Of a stretch of DNA of 64,000 nt, positions 33,636 to 43,735 are shown piece by piece. The stretch comes from Agrobacterium larrymoorei. GTDB taxonomy: Bacteria; Pseudomonadota; Alphaproteobacteria; Rhizobiales; Rhizobiaceae. Position numbers and translations under genes: made by a program. A model generated the notes under the pieces. That model worked only from the letters and a program-made list of their open reading frames with translations, did not search any database and was not told the DNA's origin. The DNA is taken from contig NZ_JAAMFB010000012.1 in the NCBI RefSeq assembly GCF_013322225.1, forward strand, positions 62,001 to 126,000, in the 5' to 3' direction. Position 1 is the first letter of the stretch. Each line of letters opens with the position of its first letter.

Positions 33636-36209
33636 ATGATTTTTTCGATAAGGCAGAACAGGTCGCTTCGGCACCTGCCGATGCTCGCCGTTGCCTGGAT
33701 GCTTTTGTCCTCGTTTGCCTTGGCGCAGGTTACCGATGAAGCCGTTCCCGATGCACCTCTGCCGGTCGCGCAGCAGGCAAAAGTCGATATCGAAAAATGG
33801 AATTCGACGCTGTCTGGTATTACTCAGGATGTTGAGAACGGAAGCGGTGAAGATAACAAACTCGTGGACCTCAAGGGCCGTGCCGACGACCTTACGGGAA
33901 ACGCGAATGGAACGGTCAGCAGTCTTCGCGTCCGGCTAGATGAGATAAACGGTCGCCTGAGCTCTATAGGAGAGCCGCCGAAGGAGGGGCAACCGCCTGA
34001 GCAGAGCGTCGTTACGGATGAGCGAAACAAGCTGAACAGCGAAAAGTCGCAGATCAACGCAATTCTGGGACAGGCGGAAGCTGTTTCGACGGCTGCCGCC
34101 AGACTTTCCAACAACATCACCTCGATCCGCCGCTCGCTCTTTGCTGCGACACTGTTCAAGCGGACTGAAATCTCTCTTCCTGTGTTAGGTGAGGCCGGAA
34201 AGGAGTTTGTTAGCGAGTTATCGGCGCTGAGCAGTTCGTTGACGAACTGGGCAAACTACGTCTGGAATTACAAACGAGTTTCCATGTTTGGGGCAGTTTC
34301 GCTGTCGGTACTTGCGGCGCTGCTCTTTTTGGTCGGTGGATATCGCCTTCTTGGTCACCGCATGGAGCGAAGAGCGTTTACAGGCGAACCATCTTATTTA
34401 CGCCGACTATCGGTCGCGTTCTGGTCTACGACGGTCCAGTCGCTGTCCGTGTTCCTGTTTATGGTGACGTCGGCATTTTTTCTCGATAACTTCGGTGTAC
34501 TCACCGAGGATATTGCACCGATCGTTTTTGTCGCCATGTCCGTCATGGCCTTCGTCTACTTCGTTTCACGACTGACCTACGCCATTTTCGCGCCGACACA
34601 GCCGGAGTGGCGCTTGTTGCTGGTCTCTAACCGAGGCGCACACACCCTTTCCTCCGCCATGCTCGTGATGGCACTGGTCAATGGCCTTGATTACCTGTTC
34701 AGCACAATCAGCGAAACGCAGAATTCCCCGCTGATCCTGACTGTGGCGAAGAGCTTCGTAGCGTCGATAACCATAGGCGTTATTCTCTTTGCGATGTCGT
34801 TTTTGCGTCCGGTCATCGGCGAGGGGCAGGATGCCGAAACCGGCAACCGACGCATGCCACGCTGGCTGGTTATTCTGCTGCGCGTCGGCGGCCTGCTGCT
34901 GATTGGTGCGTGCCTCACCGGTTACGTGGGCCTTGGGCGTTTTCTGGCCACGCAGATCGTTGCAACGGGGGCTGTGGTTGCGACGATCTACATCGGCATA
35001 CTCTCCGGCAAGGCGATTTCCAGACAGGGTGCGTTTGCCGAAACACTCGCAGGCCGCTATCTCGGTCGCCGTTTCGGACTAGGGCCAGTGCCTTTGGATC
35101 AGGCAGGGCTTGCAGCGGGGCTCGGCATATACGGCATTGCGCTCGCCTTCGGGGTGCCGCTCATCCTGTTCTCATGGGGCTTTCAGCCGGGAGACATCGA
35201 AAGCTGGGCATATCGCCTGCTGACCGGTTTCTCCGTCGGCAACACCTCGATTTCGCTGATCAGTATTTTTACCGGCATTCTGGTCTTTGCGGTTGGCTAT
35301 ATCGTTACACGCTGGTTCCAAAAGTGGCTGGATCGTAACGTGATGGCGCGCGGGCAGGTGGATGCCGGTGTGCGCAATTCCGTCGGCACGGGCATTGGTT
35401 ATCTCGGTGTCGTCGTCGCCGCCATTTTTGGTGTCTCGTCGGCGGGTCTTGATCTTTCCAGTCTTGCTCTTGTCGCTTCCGCTCTTTCGGTCGGTATTGG
35501 TTTTGGTCTGCAGAACATCGTTTCGAACTTTGTCTCCGGCCTCATTCTTCTCGTCGAGCGCCCATTCAAGGTGGGTGACTGGGTGGTGACGGGTACGACA
35601 GAGGGAACCGTGAAGCGGCTCTCGGTTCGTGCTACCGAGATCGAAACCTTCCGTGGTCAGTCGATCATCGTTCCGAACTCGGAATTCATAAATGCGTCTG
35701 TCGGCAACTGGACGCATAGAAATCGCATCCAGCGCGCGGAAATCCCCGTTTCCGTTGCTTACGATACCGATCCGCAAAGGGTGATGGATATTCTGCTGGA
35801 GCTCGTCAAGAAGCAGACGCCGGTGCTTCGCAATCCTGAGCCACACGTCGAGTTCCTGCGGTTCGGCGACTTTTCGCTGGATTTCGAGCTGCGGTTCCAT
35901 CTGGCGGATCTTTCACACGGGCTAACCGTGAAGAACAATCTGCGCATGGAAATCCTGCGTCGTTTCCGCGACGAGGGGATCAGCATTCCGATGCCGCAGC
36001 GCAACCTCAATATCCATATGGAAGGTGAGACCAATCCGCAGCTTCTGGCCGCACTTCTGGCCGAAGAGGGCGAAAAAGCGGTCGTCTCTCATACAAACGC
36101 GGCGGCGGCTGCAAAACAGGAGACGCCGAAGCAAAATGATATGGATGAAACCGAAATGGAATCTGGAAATAAACAGCCCTCTGCCCGCGCAGCCAAGCGC
36201 AGCAGCTGA
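33636..36209 (+). CDS. Large mechanosensitive channel (DUF3772 + MscS)
   Basis: An 857-residue member of the large MscS-like channels, releasing solutes on osmotic downshock. A signal peptide ends near SSFALAQ. A periplasmic coiled-coil domain of DUF3772 type spans about 35-165 (RVRLDEINGRLSSIG), followed by about ten membrane helices and the MscS pore and beta domain (SALSVGIGFGLQNIVSNFVSG, LVERPFKVGDWVVTG, RATEIETFRGQSIIVPNS). The tail is hydrophilic. The ATG at 33636 has AAGG upstream; one ten codons earlier has none. Confidence 0.92.
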   Translation: MIFSIRQNRSLRHLPMLAVAWMLLSSFALAQVTDEAVPDAPLPVAQQAKVDIEKWNSTLSGITQDVENGSGEDNKLVDLKGRADDLTGNANGTVSSLRVRLDEINGRLSSIGEPPKEGQPPEQSVVTDERNKLNSEKSQINAILGQAEAVSTAAARLSNNITSIRRSLFAATLFKRTEISLPVLGEAGKEFVSELSALSSSLTNWANYVWNYKRVSMFGAVSLSVLAALLFLVGGYRLLGHRMERRAFTGEPSYLRRLSVAFWSTTVQSLSVFLFMVTSAFFLDNFGVLTEDIAPIVFVAMSVMAFVYFVSRLTYAIFAPTQPEWRLLLVSNRGAHTLSSAMLVMALVNGLDYLFSTISETQNSPLILTVAKSFVASITIGVILFAMSFLRPVIGEGQDAETGNRRMPRWLVILLRVGGLLLIGACLTGYVGLGRFLATQIVATGAVVATIYIGILSGKAISRQGAFAETLAGRYLGRRFGLGPVPLDQAGLAAGLGIYGIALAFGVPLILFSWGFQPGDIESWAYRLLTGFSVGNTSISLISIFTGILVFAVGYIVTRWFQKWLDRNVMARGQVDAGVRNSVGTGIGYLGVVVAAIFGVSSAGLDLSSLALVASALSVGIGFGLQNIVSNFVSGLILLVERPFKVGDWVVTGTTEGTVKRLSVRATEIETFRGQSIIVPNSEFINASVGNWTHRNRIQRAEIPVSVAYDTDPQRVMDILLELVKKQTPVLRNPEPHVEFLRFGDFSLDFELRFHLADLSHGLTVKNNLRMEILRRFRDEGISIPMPQRNLNIHMEGETNPQLLAALLAEEGEKAVVSHTNAAAAAKQETPKQNDMDETEMESGNKQPSARAAKRSS

Positions 36210-36232
36210 CCGGTTCGGAGCTTGAAAATCGT

Positions 36233-36266
36233 CAAAAGGCTCGTCGTCGCGGCGAGCCTTTTGCAT
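36233..36266 (+). terminator. Terminator after the MscS gene
   Basis: CAAAAGGCTCG (36233-36243) pairs with CGAGCCTTTTG (36253-36263), an 11-bp perfect stem with the T-run inside its 3' arm. Confidence 0.8.
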
Positions 36267-36378
36267 GTCGTAATCAGGCGTTTGGGCAACGAAGCGACAT
36301 TGCATAGTCCGTTCCATACTGGTTCGGGAAAATTCCGCCATTAGGCGGGTAGAAAATGCCTCAAGGGGAACTTTCATT

Positions 36379-38892
36379 ATGAAGACAAATGCGCGGGCTG
36401 TTGTTATCGGTGGCGGCGTTGTCGGTGTTTCGACGCTTTACCACCTTGCCAAAAAAGGCTGGAACGATGTCGTTCTCATCGAGCGCAAGGAGCTGACGTC
36501 CGGCTCCACATGGCACGCCGCTGGCCTGCTGCCGCTGTTCAACATGAGCTATTCGGTTGGGCAGATCCACAAATATTCCGTGAAGTTCTATCAGGAACTT
36601 CAGGAAGAGACCGGTATGAATGTCGGCTTTTCCAAGGTTTCCAATATTCGTCTCGCCCGGACAAAGGACCGCTGGGATGAATATATGTACTACGCTGGCA
36701 TCGCTGAAACCATTGGCGTCAATTACAAGCTGCTGACGCCGGAGGAGGTGAAGGAAGTCTGGCCTCTTTGTGAGACAGACGGTCTCCTCGGCGCTATTCA
36801 GCACCCGGACGATGGCTATATCCAGCCTGCCGATCTGACCCAGGCGCTTGCCAAGGGTGCGCGTGATCGTGGCGCGACGATCTATCGCAACACCACGGTT
36901 ACTGAAATTGAGCAGCAGGCGGACGGCAACTGGAAGATTACGACCGACAAGGGCGAAATCATCGCGGAGCATGTCATCTCCTGTACGGGCAACTTTGCCC
37001 GCAAAACCGGCGAAATGGTTGGCATCAACATTCCCGTCATTCCCGTCGAACACCAATACATCGTTACCGAGCCACACCCGGCCATTCTGGAACGCCGCAA
37101 GCAGGGTCTGCCGGAAATGGGCGTGTTACGCGAATCCGATAGTGCCTGGTACATGCGCGAAGAAGCTGGCGGCCTGATCCTCGGCCCTTACGAAGTCGGC
37201 GCACCCGTCTGTTATGTCGACGGTCCGTCCGACGAAAGCGAGTATGAGCTGTTCCAGGAAGAGCTCGACCGCCTTATGCCGCATATCGAGACGGCTATCG
37301 AACGCGTTCCCGCATTCGGTGAAGTCGGTATCAAGAAGGTCTATAACGGCGCTATTGCCTATACGCCCGATGGTAATCCGATTGTTGGCCCTGCGCCGGG
37401 GCTCAAGAACTTCTGGCTCAACGAAGGTCACTCTTTTGGCATTACTGCGGCTGGTGGCGCAGGTTGGCAGTTGGCGGAATGGATCGTCGATGGTGAGCCC
37501 ACGCTCGACCTCACCGGCGTCGACCCACGCCGTTTCGGTCCTCACGCCACAGAGGGTTATCTCATCGCCAAAAACGAAGAAGCCTACGCAAACGTCTTCA
37601 CCATGCACTATCCGGATGAAGAGCGTTCGGCTGCGCGTCCGCTGAAGACGACGCCGGTTTATGATCGCCTGAAGAAGCTCGGCGCAGTATTCGGCTCTGT
37701 CTACGGCTGGGAACGCGCAAACTGGTTCGCACCTGAGAGCTATGCGCTGAAGGAAGAAGAACTCGGCGTCGGAGCAGACGTAATCACCAACCATAATTAC
37801 GCTCCTGCTTTGGAAGACGGTCGTATCGTTGAAAAGTGGTCGTTCCGCCGGTCGAACTATTTCGAACACGTCGGCAACGAAGTGAAGAATGTGAACCAAA
37901 ACGTCGGCGTGATGGACATGTCCGCCTTCGCGAAGATGGAAGTCTCCGGCCCCGGTGCACGCGCCTGGCTGGAATCTATCCTCGCCAACGCCATTCCGAA
38001 GAAGCGTGGCCGTATTGCCCTGACCCACCTTCTGACGCCTAATGGTGGAGTGAAGGCCGAGTTCACTGTTTATGAATGGGCACCGGGCCGCTTCTATCTG
38101 GTTTCGGCTGGCGGTCTCGAGTCTGTCGACCATGACACCCTACGCCGTCTGGCGCCGACCGACGGTTCCGTCGTTCTCCAGCCGATCACCCAGAAATACG
38201 GTGTGTTGGTGCTGGCAGGGCCTAAGTCGCGTGATGTACTCAAGAAGTTGACGCGCACCAGCCTGGAAAACAAGGATTTTCCGTGGCTCACGGCGAAGGA
38301 AATCTCAGTGGGCGTTGCCACGGCGCATGCGCTGCGTGTCAACTTCGTAGGCGAACTGGGTTGGGAACTACACCATCCAATCGAAATGCAGAACTACATC
38401 TTCGACCGCCTGATGGAGGCCGGTGCGGAGTTCGGCATCAAGCCGTTCGGTATCCGCGCAATGGTTGCCATGTCGCTGGAAAAATCCTACCGCAACATGG
38501 GTCGCGAGCTTTCGGTTGAATACAATGCGTATTCCTCCGGTCTCGACCGATTCGTAAAGCCTGAAAAGCAGTTCATCGGTCGCGATGCGCTGGTTGCTGG
38601 TAAAGAAGCGGGCCTGAAGTGGATATTCTCAACGCTCGTCGTCACAGGTAACACCACGGTCGACGCTCGCGGCTCGGAGGCCATCTTGAACGACCCGGGA
38701 GATGTCGTCGGCCGTGCGACGAGCGGCGGTTTCGGCTGGCGTATCGGAAAGTCGCTGGCGCTTGCCATGCTTTCACCGGAATACGCTACCGTCGGTACGA
38801 AGCTTAAGATCAAGATTTTGGGCGACCATTACGACGCTGAGGTAGTGGGCGAAAGCCCCTTCGATCCAGACAACGCCGTCCTTCGGGCATAA
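36379..38892 (+). CDS. Dimethylglycine/sarcosine dehydrogenase-like flavoenzyme
   Basis: An 837-residue oxidoreductase with an N-terminal FAD-binding DAO domain (AVVIGGGVVGVSTLYHL), SGSTWHAAGLLP whose His46 matches the covalent-FAD histidine of dimethylglycine dehydrogenases, a middle FAO_M region, and a C-terminal GcvT-like folate-binding domain from about residue 430 (RSNYFEHVGNEVKN, then MVAMSLEKSYRNMGREL). The family removes one-carbon units from N-methylated amines such as dimethylglycine or sarcosine, passing them to tetrahydrofolate. It is a single-gene unit bounded by terminators. The precise substrate cannot be read from the sequence. Confidence 0.88.
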   Translation: MKTNARAVVIGGGVVGVSTLYHLAKKGWNDVVLIERKELTSGSTWHAAGLLPLFNMSYSVGQIHKYSVKFYQELQEETGMNVGFSKVSNIRLARTKDRWDEYMYYAGIAETIGVNYKLLTPEEVKEVWPLCETDGLLGAIQHPDDGYIQPADLTQALAKGARDRGATIYRNTTVTEIEQQADGNWKITTDKGEIIAEHVISCTGNFARKTGEMVGINIPVIPVEHQYIVTEPHPAILERRKQGLPEMGVLRESDSAWYMREEAGGLILGPYEVGAPVCYVDGPSDESEYELFQEELDRLMPHIETAIERVPAFGEVGIKKVYNGAIAYTPDGNPIVGPAPGLKNFWLNEGHSFGITAAGGAGWQLAEWIVDGEPTLDLTGVDPRRFGPHATEGYLIAKNEEAYANVFTMHYPDEERSAARPLKTTPVYDRLKKLGAVFGSVYGWERANWFAPESYALKEEELGVGADVITNHNYAPALEDGRIVEKWSFRRSNYFEHVGNEVKNVNQNVGVMDMSAFAKMEVSGPGARAWLESILANAIPKKRGRIALTHLLTPNGGVKAEFTVYEWAPGRFYLVSAGGLESVDHDTLRRLAPTDGSVVLQPITQKYGVLVLAGPKSRDVLKKLTRTSLENKDFPWLTAKEISVGVATAHALRVNFVGELGWELHHPIEMQNYIFDRLMEAGAEFGIKPFGIRAMVAMSLEKSYRNMGRELSVEYNAYSSGLDRFVKPEKQFIGRDALVAGKEAGLKWIFSTLVVTGNTTVDARGSEAILNDPGDVVGRATSGGFGWRIGKSLALAMLSPEYATVGTKLKIKILGDHYDAEVVGESPFDPDNAVLRA

Positions 38893-38897
38893 GAACC

Positions 38898-38930
38898 AAA
38901 AAGGCTCCGGTTGATCCAGGAGCCTTTTTT
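38898..38930. terminator. Bidirectional terminator
   Basis: AAAAAGGCTCC (38898-38908) pairs with GGAGCCTTTTT (38919-38929). It sits between the convergent flavoenzyme gene and the FliO-like gene and can serve both. Confidence 0.88.
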
Positions 38931-38937
38931 CTGTGTG

Positions 38938-40161
38938 TCATCTGTCGCGGGTGACAGACATTTCGCCGAAGATTCTTGCCATTTCTTTTTGGACGTTACG
39001 CTCTTCATCGCTGTCACCAGAGGGAGATACAGCGGGTTCTGGTGCTTGCTGTTCTGTATTCTCAACCTCCAGGCTAACAGGAGGTCCACCCGCTGCGTTA
39101 TTCTTGGCAATTTCTGCTTCCAGAAAACTCTCAAAGTCGCTGGTAAGCTGGTCACCGAAAACCGGACCATTGTCACCAAGTGCAAGCGGTTCTTTCTTCG
39201 GGGAAGCGGCAGCGGTGACCGCTGGCGCCGTCTGGAAGGTCGGTAGCACCCGCTCGCGGGCGGCATCGAGAAAATCGACGGCGCTCTGCCGATCGATGGC
39301 GGGTTCTCGCGCAGCGACAGGCTCCGGTGCAACGGCTACGGGCGTCGGGATGACAGCTTGTTCCTCAGCCGCCGACGCCGGGCTTTTTATCGGGCGCTCT
39401 GGCTCCACAGTTGGCAGAGCCGCAACTGTCGCCGCGACCGCTGTTGCCGGTACCGCAGGCGCAACGGGCTCACGCGCGATAGTACGTGGTATTGCGGGCG
39501 CATCCTCCTGATCTCGCTGCCTAGGCGCCGCTGCCGGGATTTGCGCTGACGTGACAGGGGGGCGGGCGGGCAACGGGGTCGGCGCAGGCGCAGGCGAAGG
39601 CGAGGGCGTGACTGCCGGTGCAGATGGTCTCGGTACCGGCGGTGTCACAGGCCTCACGGTTGCCACTGGCGATGCGGCAACTGGCTGCTTCTTCTCGGGT
39701 TGAGGCACCGCTGGCTGCGAGGGAGCTGCATTTGTTGCCGCAAATGTGGGCCGCGTTTCCTCCTCACGCTGTGGCGGAAGAGGTTTTGGCTTTTCGGACG
39801 TGATGGCTCGCTCTGCCGAAAGCGATTGCAAAACTTCCTGCTGTGGGTCGCGGATGTCTTTTACGATCGGGATTGCGCCAATGCCGCTTTCAATGACGAT
39901 ATCCGTAGGGCCGCCGATCATGACCAGATGCTCGACATTGTCGCGCCGTACGAGAACGAGACGGCGGCGCGCATCGACTGCCGTTGCGTCCAGCACCTGA
40001 AGACGAGGTTGACGGTTTTTTCCACCGCGAATGAACGGGGCAGAGCCGCTCCGTCTTCGAATGAACCATAAAACGATGGCAAGAAGGAGAAGCGCGACGC
40101 CTACGCCCACGACCGCCACGATAAGGCGGTTGCCATAAGTGCCGATAAAGTCTTCCATCAT
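38938..40161 (-). CDS. FliO-like proline-rich membrane protein
   Basis: A 407-residue protein with one N-terminal membrane helix (LIVAVVGVGVALLLLAIVLW) and a following cytoplasmic segment (VLDATAVDARRRLVLVRRDNVEHLVMIGG) that resembles the FliO domain of the flagellar export gate. The rest is a long, disordered Pro/Ala-rich region with VTPPVPRPSAP-type repeats and an acidic end (SDEERNVQKEMARIFGEM). The start is taken at the ATG pair 40161/40158; the frame extends to 40206 without support. No flagellar gene is nearby, and the length far exceeds that of FliO, so flagellar function is unproven. Confidence 0.65.
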   Translation of the reverse strand: MMEDFIGTYGNRLIVAVVGVGVALLLLAIVLWFIRRRSGSAPFIRGGKNRQPRLQVLDATAVDARRRLVLVRRDNVEHLVMIGGPTDIVIESGIGAIPIVKDIRDPQQEVLQSLSAERAITSEKPKPLPPQREEETRPTFAATNAAPSQPAVPQPEKKQPVAASPVATVRPVTPPVPRPSAPAVTPSPSPAPAPTPLPARPPVTSAQIPAAAPRQRDQEDAPAIPRTIAREPVAPAVPATAVAATVAALPTVEPERPIKSPASAAEEQAVIPTPVAVAPEPVAAREPAIDRQSAVDFLDAARERVLPTFQTAPAVTAAASPKKEPLALGDNGPVFGDQLTSDFESFLEAEIAKNNAAGGPPVSLEVENTEQQAPEPAVSPSGDSDEERNVQKEMARIFGEMSVTRDR

Positions 40162-40512
40162 GAAGCCGGTCCCTTTGGTCTTCTGCAGCCCAAATGATTG
40201 CTGCATTTCATGTTTTTACAGATTGTGAACGGAAAAGACGATTTTTTTGGGCCGGACACAAGAATTATCCGAATTCCTCCACGAAATTGCTGGAGCTATC
40301 TCGATAAAGCCGCTTTTCGCACAGTCATAGCTTCAGTCGTACGCGGCGTCGCGTCTTCCCCCGCGCATTGGCTGTGCATGGACAAAGGTTTATGCAGTTC
40401 AGGAGCTTTTTGATATTTCTTCGAATTGCTACAAGGAAAAGTAAAGGCGATTCCGTATGCTTCGCCTCAGTGAATGCCAGGGAATGACAGAACTGCAAGG
40501 GTTAGAGCCTCG
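40162..40512. promoter_or_regulatory. Divergent region between FliO-like gene and cckA
   Basis: About 350 bp with no supportable gene. It must hold the promoters of the divergent FliO-like and cckA genes. I see no clear CtrA box (TTAA-N7-TTAA) or other strong site in it. Confidence 0.35.
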
Positions 40513-43113
40513 ATGACCAAGGTGCGTCAAGCCAGCGACAATGACTTTCCCTTGGTGGACAGGCGTGCCCGCTCCGGCACTGTGCTGCGAATATTGCTTC
40601 TGGCTTTGGTGCTGGTGGCTGCTGCCGTTGCTTTCGTCTACTTCAAGAACTCACTGGAAAACGAGATCGTGCTCGGTATTCTGGGCGTTCTGGCGATGCT
40701 TGGCATCTTTTTCCTCGTTTCTTCGGTCATCGGTTTCATCGAGGTCATGCCGCAGTCGCAGTCGGACGGGATGGCGCGGCGGTTTCTCTCCTCTCATCCG
40801 GATGGAACGCTGATCGCCGACCCAAAGGGGCGCCTGGTCTATGCCAATGCGACCTATTGCCAGATGACGAGCGCCACCAAGGCTACGGACATACAGAGCC
40901 TCGAAACTCTGCTCTCGCGAGACCGGGAATCGACCGAGGCACTTTACCGCCTGATCAACGGCCTTCGGGAAGGCCGCGACGGCTACGAAGAATTCAGGCT
41001 TTTGAAGCCGCTCAGCCAAACCGCCTCCCATTCCGGTCCGCATTGGTACCGCCTCAAGGCGCGCCTGCTCAAGGACACGAACGGGCAGGACCTGCATGTT
41101 TTTCAGATCGCTGACATTACCACCGAGCGCGAAGATCAGGAGCGGTTTTTCCGCGAGTTGCAAAACGCCATCGATTACCTCGACCACGCGCCAGCCGGTT
41201 TCTTCTCGGCGGGCCGCAAGGGCGAGATCGTTTATTTGAACGCCACGCTTTCCGAATGGCTTGGTATCGATCTTGCGCAATTCTCGCCGGGATCCATGAC
41301 AGTTTCGGATATCGTTGCAGGCGAGGGTATGGCACTGATCGAGTCCGTCCATCCGCAGGCCGGGGCCAACCGTACAGAAATGCTCGATCTCGATATGCGC
41401 CGCGTCAACGGCCAGAGCATGCCCGCGCGTCTGGTGCATCAGGTAACCGCCGCGCGCGATGGTGCGCCAGGTGAGAGCCGCACCATCGTTCTGATGCGTC
41501 CAAAGGGGCAGGAAAACGCGGAGTCGGCTTCGGCGATGCGCTTTACCCGTTTCTTCAACAATACCCCGATGGCGATTGCATCACTGGACGGTGACGGGCG
41601 AATCCTGCGCACCAATGCGCCGTTCCTGAAGCTATTTTCCGGTGTCGTCGGCCGTGACGAAATCGATAGTCACGTGACATTCGAGACCGTTCTGCATGAT
41701 AACGAAAAGGCGAAATTTGCTCAGGCCGTTGATGCCGCCAAGGACCGACAAGGCGATATCGCGCCGTTCGATTCGCGCCATCCCACCGATGAGGCGCGCC
41801 ATTTCCGCTTCTACGTGAACGCCGTCATTGACCAGGATGACGAAGCGCCGGAAGAGGTTGCCATTGTCTACGCAATCGAAGTGACCGAGCAGAAAGCGCT
41901 CGAAACGCAGATGGCGCAGACGCAGAAGATGAATGCCGTAGGTACGCTGGCAGGCGGCATAGCGCATGACTTCAACAACGTTCTGACCGCCATCCTTCTG
42001 TCATCCGACCATCTTCTGCTTCAGGCGCGACCGGCCGACGCCAGCTTTGCCGATTTGATGGAGATCAAACGAAATGCAAACCGCGCAGCCGTTCTCGTTC
42101 GGCAGTTGCTTGCATTCTCTCGCAAGCAGACAATGCGACCGGCTGTCCTCAATCTGACAGACGTCATCGGTGATCTTCGCATGCTGGTGGATCGTCTGAT
42201 TTCCGGCACGAACGTCAAGCTGGAAGTCGATTATGGCCGCGATCTCTGGCCGGTGAAAACAGACCTTTCGCAGTTCGAGCAGGTTCTGATCAATCTCTGC
42301 GTCAACGCGCGCGATGCCATGCCGGATGGGGGAAAGATCAAGATCGTTACGCGCAATATGACCGAGAACGACGTTGCAGCCCTTGGACGGTCGGATCTTC
42401 CTGTTGAAGATCTGGTAATGATCGAGGTAGCCGATAACGGCACTGGTATCGCACCCGAAATCATGGACAAGATTTTCGAGCCGTTCTTCACCACCAAGGA
42501 AGTGGGCAAGGGAACGGGACTGGGCCTTTCCATGGTCTATGGCATCGTCAAGCAGTCCGGCGGCTATATCTATCCGGAATCCGAGGTGGGCAAAGGTACC
42601 GCCTTCCGTATCTTTCTTCCACGTCACATCGTTGAACCTGTCCAGGCGGTTTCGTCAGTCGATGGCGCACCGGTTCAGACGCAGCCGGCTCCAGCGGCGA
42701 AGGAGCCTTCAAACGAAGAACCGCTGGATTTGACGGGAAAATCGGCTGTCGTGCTTCTTGTCGAAGACGAGGAGGCCGTTCGTCGCGGTGGCAAGCGTAT
42801 GCTGGAGACCAGAGGCTACACTGTTCACGAAGCGGGCTCGGGCACCGAAGCGCTCGACGTCATGGAGGAGTTGGAAGGCAAGGTCGATATCGTGGTTTCG
42901 GACGTGGTGATGCCAGAGATGGATGGACCATCGCTGCTCAGGGAATTGCGGAAGTCCTATCCTGATCTCAAGTTCATATTCGTTTCGGGATATGCCGAAG
43001 ACGCCTTTGCCAAAAACTTGCCCGCAGATGCAAAGTTCGGATTCCTGCCTAAGCCGTTCTCGCTCAAGCAACTGGCGGTCGCCGTTCGGGAGATGCTCGA
43101 CGATAACAGTTGA
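40513..43113 (+). CDS. cckA: Hybrid histidine kinase CckA
   Basis: The cell-cycle kinase that feeds phosphate through ChpT to CtrA, about 866 residues. Two N-terminal membrane helices ([17 protein letters not shown] and [19 protein letters not shown]) precede PAS domains to about 470, the HisKA domain with [16 protein letters not shown] (His485), the ATPase ([35 protein letters not shown]) and a receiver domain with Asp797 in [11 protein letters not shown]. The ATG at 40513 (MTKVRQ) is preferred to one 13 codons upstream. ClpS-ClpA follow; in Caulobacter ClpXP degrades CtrA. Confidence 0.93.
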   Translation: MTKVRQASDNDFPLVDRRARSGTVLRILLLALVLVAAAVAFVYFKNSLENEIVLGILGVLAMLGIFFLVSSVIGFIEVMPQSQSDGMARRFLSSHPDGTLIADPKGRLVYANATYCQMTSATKATDIQSLETLLSRDRESTEALYRLINGLREGRDGYEEFRLLKPLSQTASHSGPHWYRLKARLLKDTNGQDLHVFQIADITTEREDQERFFRELQNAIDYLDHAPAGFFSAGRKGEIVYLNATLSEWLGIDLAQFSPGSMTVSDIVAGEGMALIESVHPQAGANRTEMLDLDMRRVNGQSMPARLVHQVTAARDGAPGESRTIVLMRPKGQENAESASAMRFTRFFNNTPMAIASLDGDGRILRTNAPFLKLFSGVVGRDEIDSHVTFETVLHDNEKAKFAQAVDAAKDRQGDIAPFDSRHPTDEARHFRFYVNAVIDQDDEAPEEVAIVYAIEVTEQKALETQMAQTQKMNAVGTLAGGIAHDFNNVLTAILLSSDHLLLQARPADASFADLMEIKRNANRAAVLVRQLLAFSRKQTMRPAVLNLTDVIGDLRMLVDRLISGTNVKLEVDYGRDLWPVKTDLSQFEQVLINLCVNARDAMPDGGKIKIVTRNMTENDVAALGRSDLPVEDLVMIEVADNGTGIAPEIMDKIFEPFFTTKEVGKGTGLGLSMVYGIVKQSGGYIYPESEVGKGTAFRIFLPRHIVEPVQAVSSVDGAPVQTQPAPAAKEPSNEEPLDLTGKSAVVLLVEDEEAVRRGGKRMLETRGYTVHEAGSGTEALDVMEELEGKVDIVVSDVVMPEMDGPSLLRELRKSYPDLKFIFVSGYAEDAFAKNLPADAKFGFLPKPFSLKQLAVAVREMLDDNS

Positions 43114-43371
43114 TGCTCAGCGTGCAGCGGACTCCAAAATTGCCTTATCAGGTTGATGGCTTGGGAATGTCCGGTAGAAAACCATTTAAGGTCAATGTTC
43201 CTGCGTGTCGCCGAAGTTGGATCTAACTTTCGTCGGCTTGAAACGGATTAGTGATTGCAGTGCGCCGCAAGGGGCTTAAAATCGCTCATTGAAGACCTAA
43301 ATAGGAGAAGGCGAAATTCTTACTCGCTGCCTTATCGGGTTAAGCGGGTTTGATGTGGAGAATGAAGAAAG

Positions 43372-43725
43372 ATGATCGCCAAGTCGATCTACATGCAGGG
43401 CGAAGGTGAAGGGGACGACGGCGGAACGAACCGTGGAACGTCGGTTATTACCCGCACCCAGCCCAAGACGAAACGACCGAATTTATACCGTGTTCTTCTG
43501 CTGAATGACGACTACACTCCAATGGAGTTCGTCATTCATATTCTGGAGCGTTTTTTCCAGAAGGACAAGGAAGCCGCGACCCGTATCATGTTGCATGTCC
43601 ATCAACATGGGGTAGGGGAATGCGGAGTATTCACATATGAGGTCGCCGAGACAAAAGTAAGCCAGGTCATGGATTTCGCCCGACAGCACCAGCATCCGCT
43701 TCAGTGCGTCATGGAAAAGAAATGA
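43372..43725 (+). CDS. clpS: ClpS adaptor (N-end rule)
   Basis: A 117-residue adaptor that delivers proteins with N-degrons to ClpA. The core [20 protein letters not shown] and the His-rich [21 protein letters not shown] are the family signatures, with an extended basic/Gly-rich N-terminus of about 35 residues. It lies 11 bases upstream of clpA, which is the standard arrangement. Rhizobiales often carry a second ClpS, not seen here. Confidence 0.96.
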   Translation: MIAKSIYMQGEGEGDDGGTNRGTSVITRTQPKTKRPNLYRVLLLNDDYTPMEFVIHILERFFQKDKEAATRIMLHVHQHGVGECGVFTYEVAETKVSQVMDFARQHQHPLQCVMEKK

Positions 43726-43735
43726 GGATCGCAAC

